From Bacteroidota bacterium (lineage in GTDB: Bacteria > Bacteroidota > Bacteroidia > Chitinophagales > Saprospiraceae), in contig QQUB01000750.1 of assembly GCA_008501835.1 (NCBI GenBank), positions 1 to 6,141 of the forward strand: a stretch of DNA of 6,141 bases. Direction: 5' to 3'. The translations under genes and the position numbers were made by a program. Positions 5,623 through 6,141 of the stretch are shown here, piece by piece (the stretch's first letter is position 1; each line of letters opens with the position of its first letter). Below the pieces are notes generated by a model. That model made no database searches. It was not told the DNA's origin and saw only the letters and a list, made by a program, of their open reading frames with translations.

Positions 5623-6006
5623 TTAGGCGAAGGCCGCAATCAGTGAAATTTCAATATTAACATCTTTTGGCAAACGGGCCACTTCCACCAATTCTCTGGC
5701 AGGAGCGGTCTTTTCATCAAAGTATTCCCCGTAAACACCATTTATCTTTCCATAGTTCCCCATATCCGAGACAAAAATGGTGCATTTGAGCACATCTTTA
5801 AAAGTAAGACCAGCTTCGGTAAGAATAGCTCTGTGATTTTCCATCACCTGACGCGTTTCTTTTTCAATATCCTCAAGTACGAGTTCCCCTGATGCAGGAT
5901 TGATGGCGATCTGTCCTGAAACATAAAGGGTATAATTGTGCACAACAGCCTGGTTGTATGGACCTACCGGATCCGGTGCATTGGAGGTATTGATAATCTT
6001 TTTCAT
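5623..6006 (-). CDS. ridA: RidA family 2-iminobutanoate/2-iminopropanoate deaminase
   Basis: 127 residues, the usual length for RidA (YjgF/YER057c/UK114). RidA hydrolyses reactive enamine/imine intermediates released by PLP enzymes such as threonine dehydratase, protecting other PLP enzymes in the cytoplasm. Diagnostic features: APDPVGPYNQAV (10-21, Y17), YVSGQIAINPASGEL (28-42, S30), LKCTIFVSDM (73-82), and the C-terminal signature APARELVEVARLPKDVNIEI (101-120) with R104 at the position of the substrate-carboxylate-binding Arg and E119 at the position of the catalytic Glu. All the residues expected of the active RidA subgroup, rather than the Rid2-Rid7 groups, are present. It is the first gene of a likely two-gene unit with trpS and has a good Bacteroidota promoter upstream. 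Confidence 0.96.
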   Translation of the reverse strand: MKKIINTSNAPDPVGPYNQAVVHNYTLYVSGQIAINPASGELVLEDIEKETRQVMENHRAILTEAGLTFKDVLKCTIFVSDMGNYGKINGVYGEYFDEKTAPARELVEVARLPKDVNIEISLIAAFA

Positions 6007-6028
6007 AAGTAAGCAATTTTAGGAAGTC

Positions 6029-6058
6029 CAAAGGTAGTTAAAAGAAGTTTTGCATCAA
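6029..6058 (-). promoter_or_regulatory. Bacteroidota-type promoter of ridA-trpS
   Basis: On the minus strand TTG (complement of 6056-6058) is followed after exactly 19 bases by TACCTTTG (complement of 6029-6036), an exact match to the Bacteroidota -33/-7 form TTG-N19-TAnnTTTG used by the primary sigma factor in that phylum. The -7 element ends 22 bases before the ridA start codon, giving a short A/T-rich leader of roughly 15-18 bases with no Shine-Dalgarno sequence, as is usual in the phylum. It is the only exact TAnnTTTG in the gene-start regions that I checked in this window. Confidence 0.7.
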
Positions 6059-6078
6059 GGCAATTTATTAAATAAGTT

Positions 6079-6141
6079 GAGGCTAAGACCAAGGCTGAGG
6101 CCGGATATAAAATCCATAGCCTTTTCCTGAGCCTTAGCCTC
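6079..6141. repeat. Nested inverted repeat with gaggctaag words, cut by the window edge
   Basis: Outer arms GAGGCTAAG (6079-6087) and CTTAGCCTC (6133-6141) are perfect complements. Inside, AAGGCT (6091-6096) pairs with AGCCTT (6118-6123), and GGAT (6103-6106) pairs with ATCC (6112-6115) around a 5-base ATAAA loop. An alternative pairing joins AAGGCTGAGG (6091-6100) to CCTGAGCCTT (6126-6135) with one mismatch. The right arm ends exactly at the window end, so the element may continue. It lies just upstream of the ridA promoter and could be the terminator hairpin or a dispersed repeat of the next region. Confidence 0.65.

Noticed and set aside
1..6141. tRNA genes, CRISPR array, insertion sequence or toxin-antitoxin pair
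   Set aside because: No cloverleaf, regular repeat-spacer series, transposase motif or small paired genes were seen in any gap; the repeats found are short and word-like.

Overview
The window looks like chromosomal DNA from a free-living member of the Bacteroidota, probably a marine or environmental lineage. The main reasons are: a secreted protein ending in a type A C-terminal sorting domain of the type IX secretion system; a promoter of the Bacteroidota form TTG-N19-TAnnTTTG upstream of ridA; no convincing Shine-Dalgarno sequences; several proteins of the form usual in that phylum (the Zn-knuckle hypothetical protein, TrpRS with HFGN, a variant SAM hydrolase); and AT-leaning intergenic DNA carrying short word-like repeats.

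Layout. Positions 2-814 on the plus strand hold the 3' part of a secreted C-type-lectin-like protein whose start lies outside the window. It converges on a long minus-strand run, and a strong hairpin at 830-879 can serve as terminator for both directions. On the minus strand, in transcription order from the right edge, come ridA (6006-5623), trpS (5558-4545), a fumarylacetoacetate hydrolase family enzyme (4283-3663), a SAM hydrolase/chlorinase-fork protein (3436-2636), a small ABM-fold monooxygenase overlapping it (2649-2350), a spermidine-synthase-like methyltransferase (2273-1605), a Zn-knuckle hypothetical protein (1570-1208) and an SCP2 sterol-carrier-type protein (1195-896).

Transcription. 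ridA and trpS are 64 bases apart and probably share the ridA promoter; a hairpin after trpS ends that unit. The SAM hydrolase and ABM genes overlap by 14 bases and are probably translationally coupled. The methyltransferase, Zn-knuckle and SCP2 genes are spaced by 34 and 12 bases and look like one operon ending at the 830-879 hairpin. Functions are mostly housekeeping: reactive enamine/imine removal, tRNA charging, acylpyruvate or oxaloacetate breakdown and SAM turnover. I see no evidence that they form one pathway.

What stands out is between the genes. Four gaps each hold a different short-word repeat with a period of about 9-11 bases or an inverted structure: 2291-2343, 3611-3660, 4290-4436 and 6079-6141. 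No gene-free stretch exceeds 300 bases. I found no RNA gene, CRISPR array, insertion sequence or defence system, and no convincing new multi-gene system. The repeats and the SAM hydrolase lacking the usual catalytic triad are the items most worth a second look.
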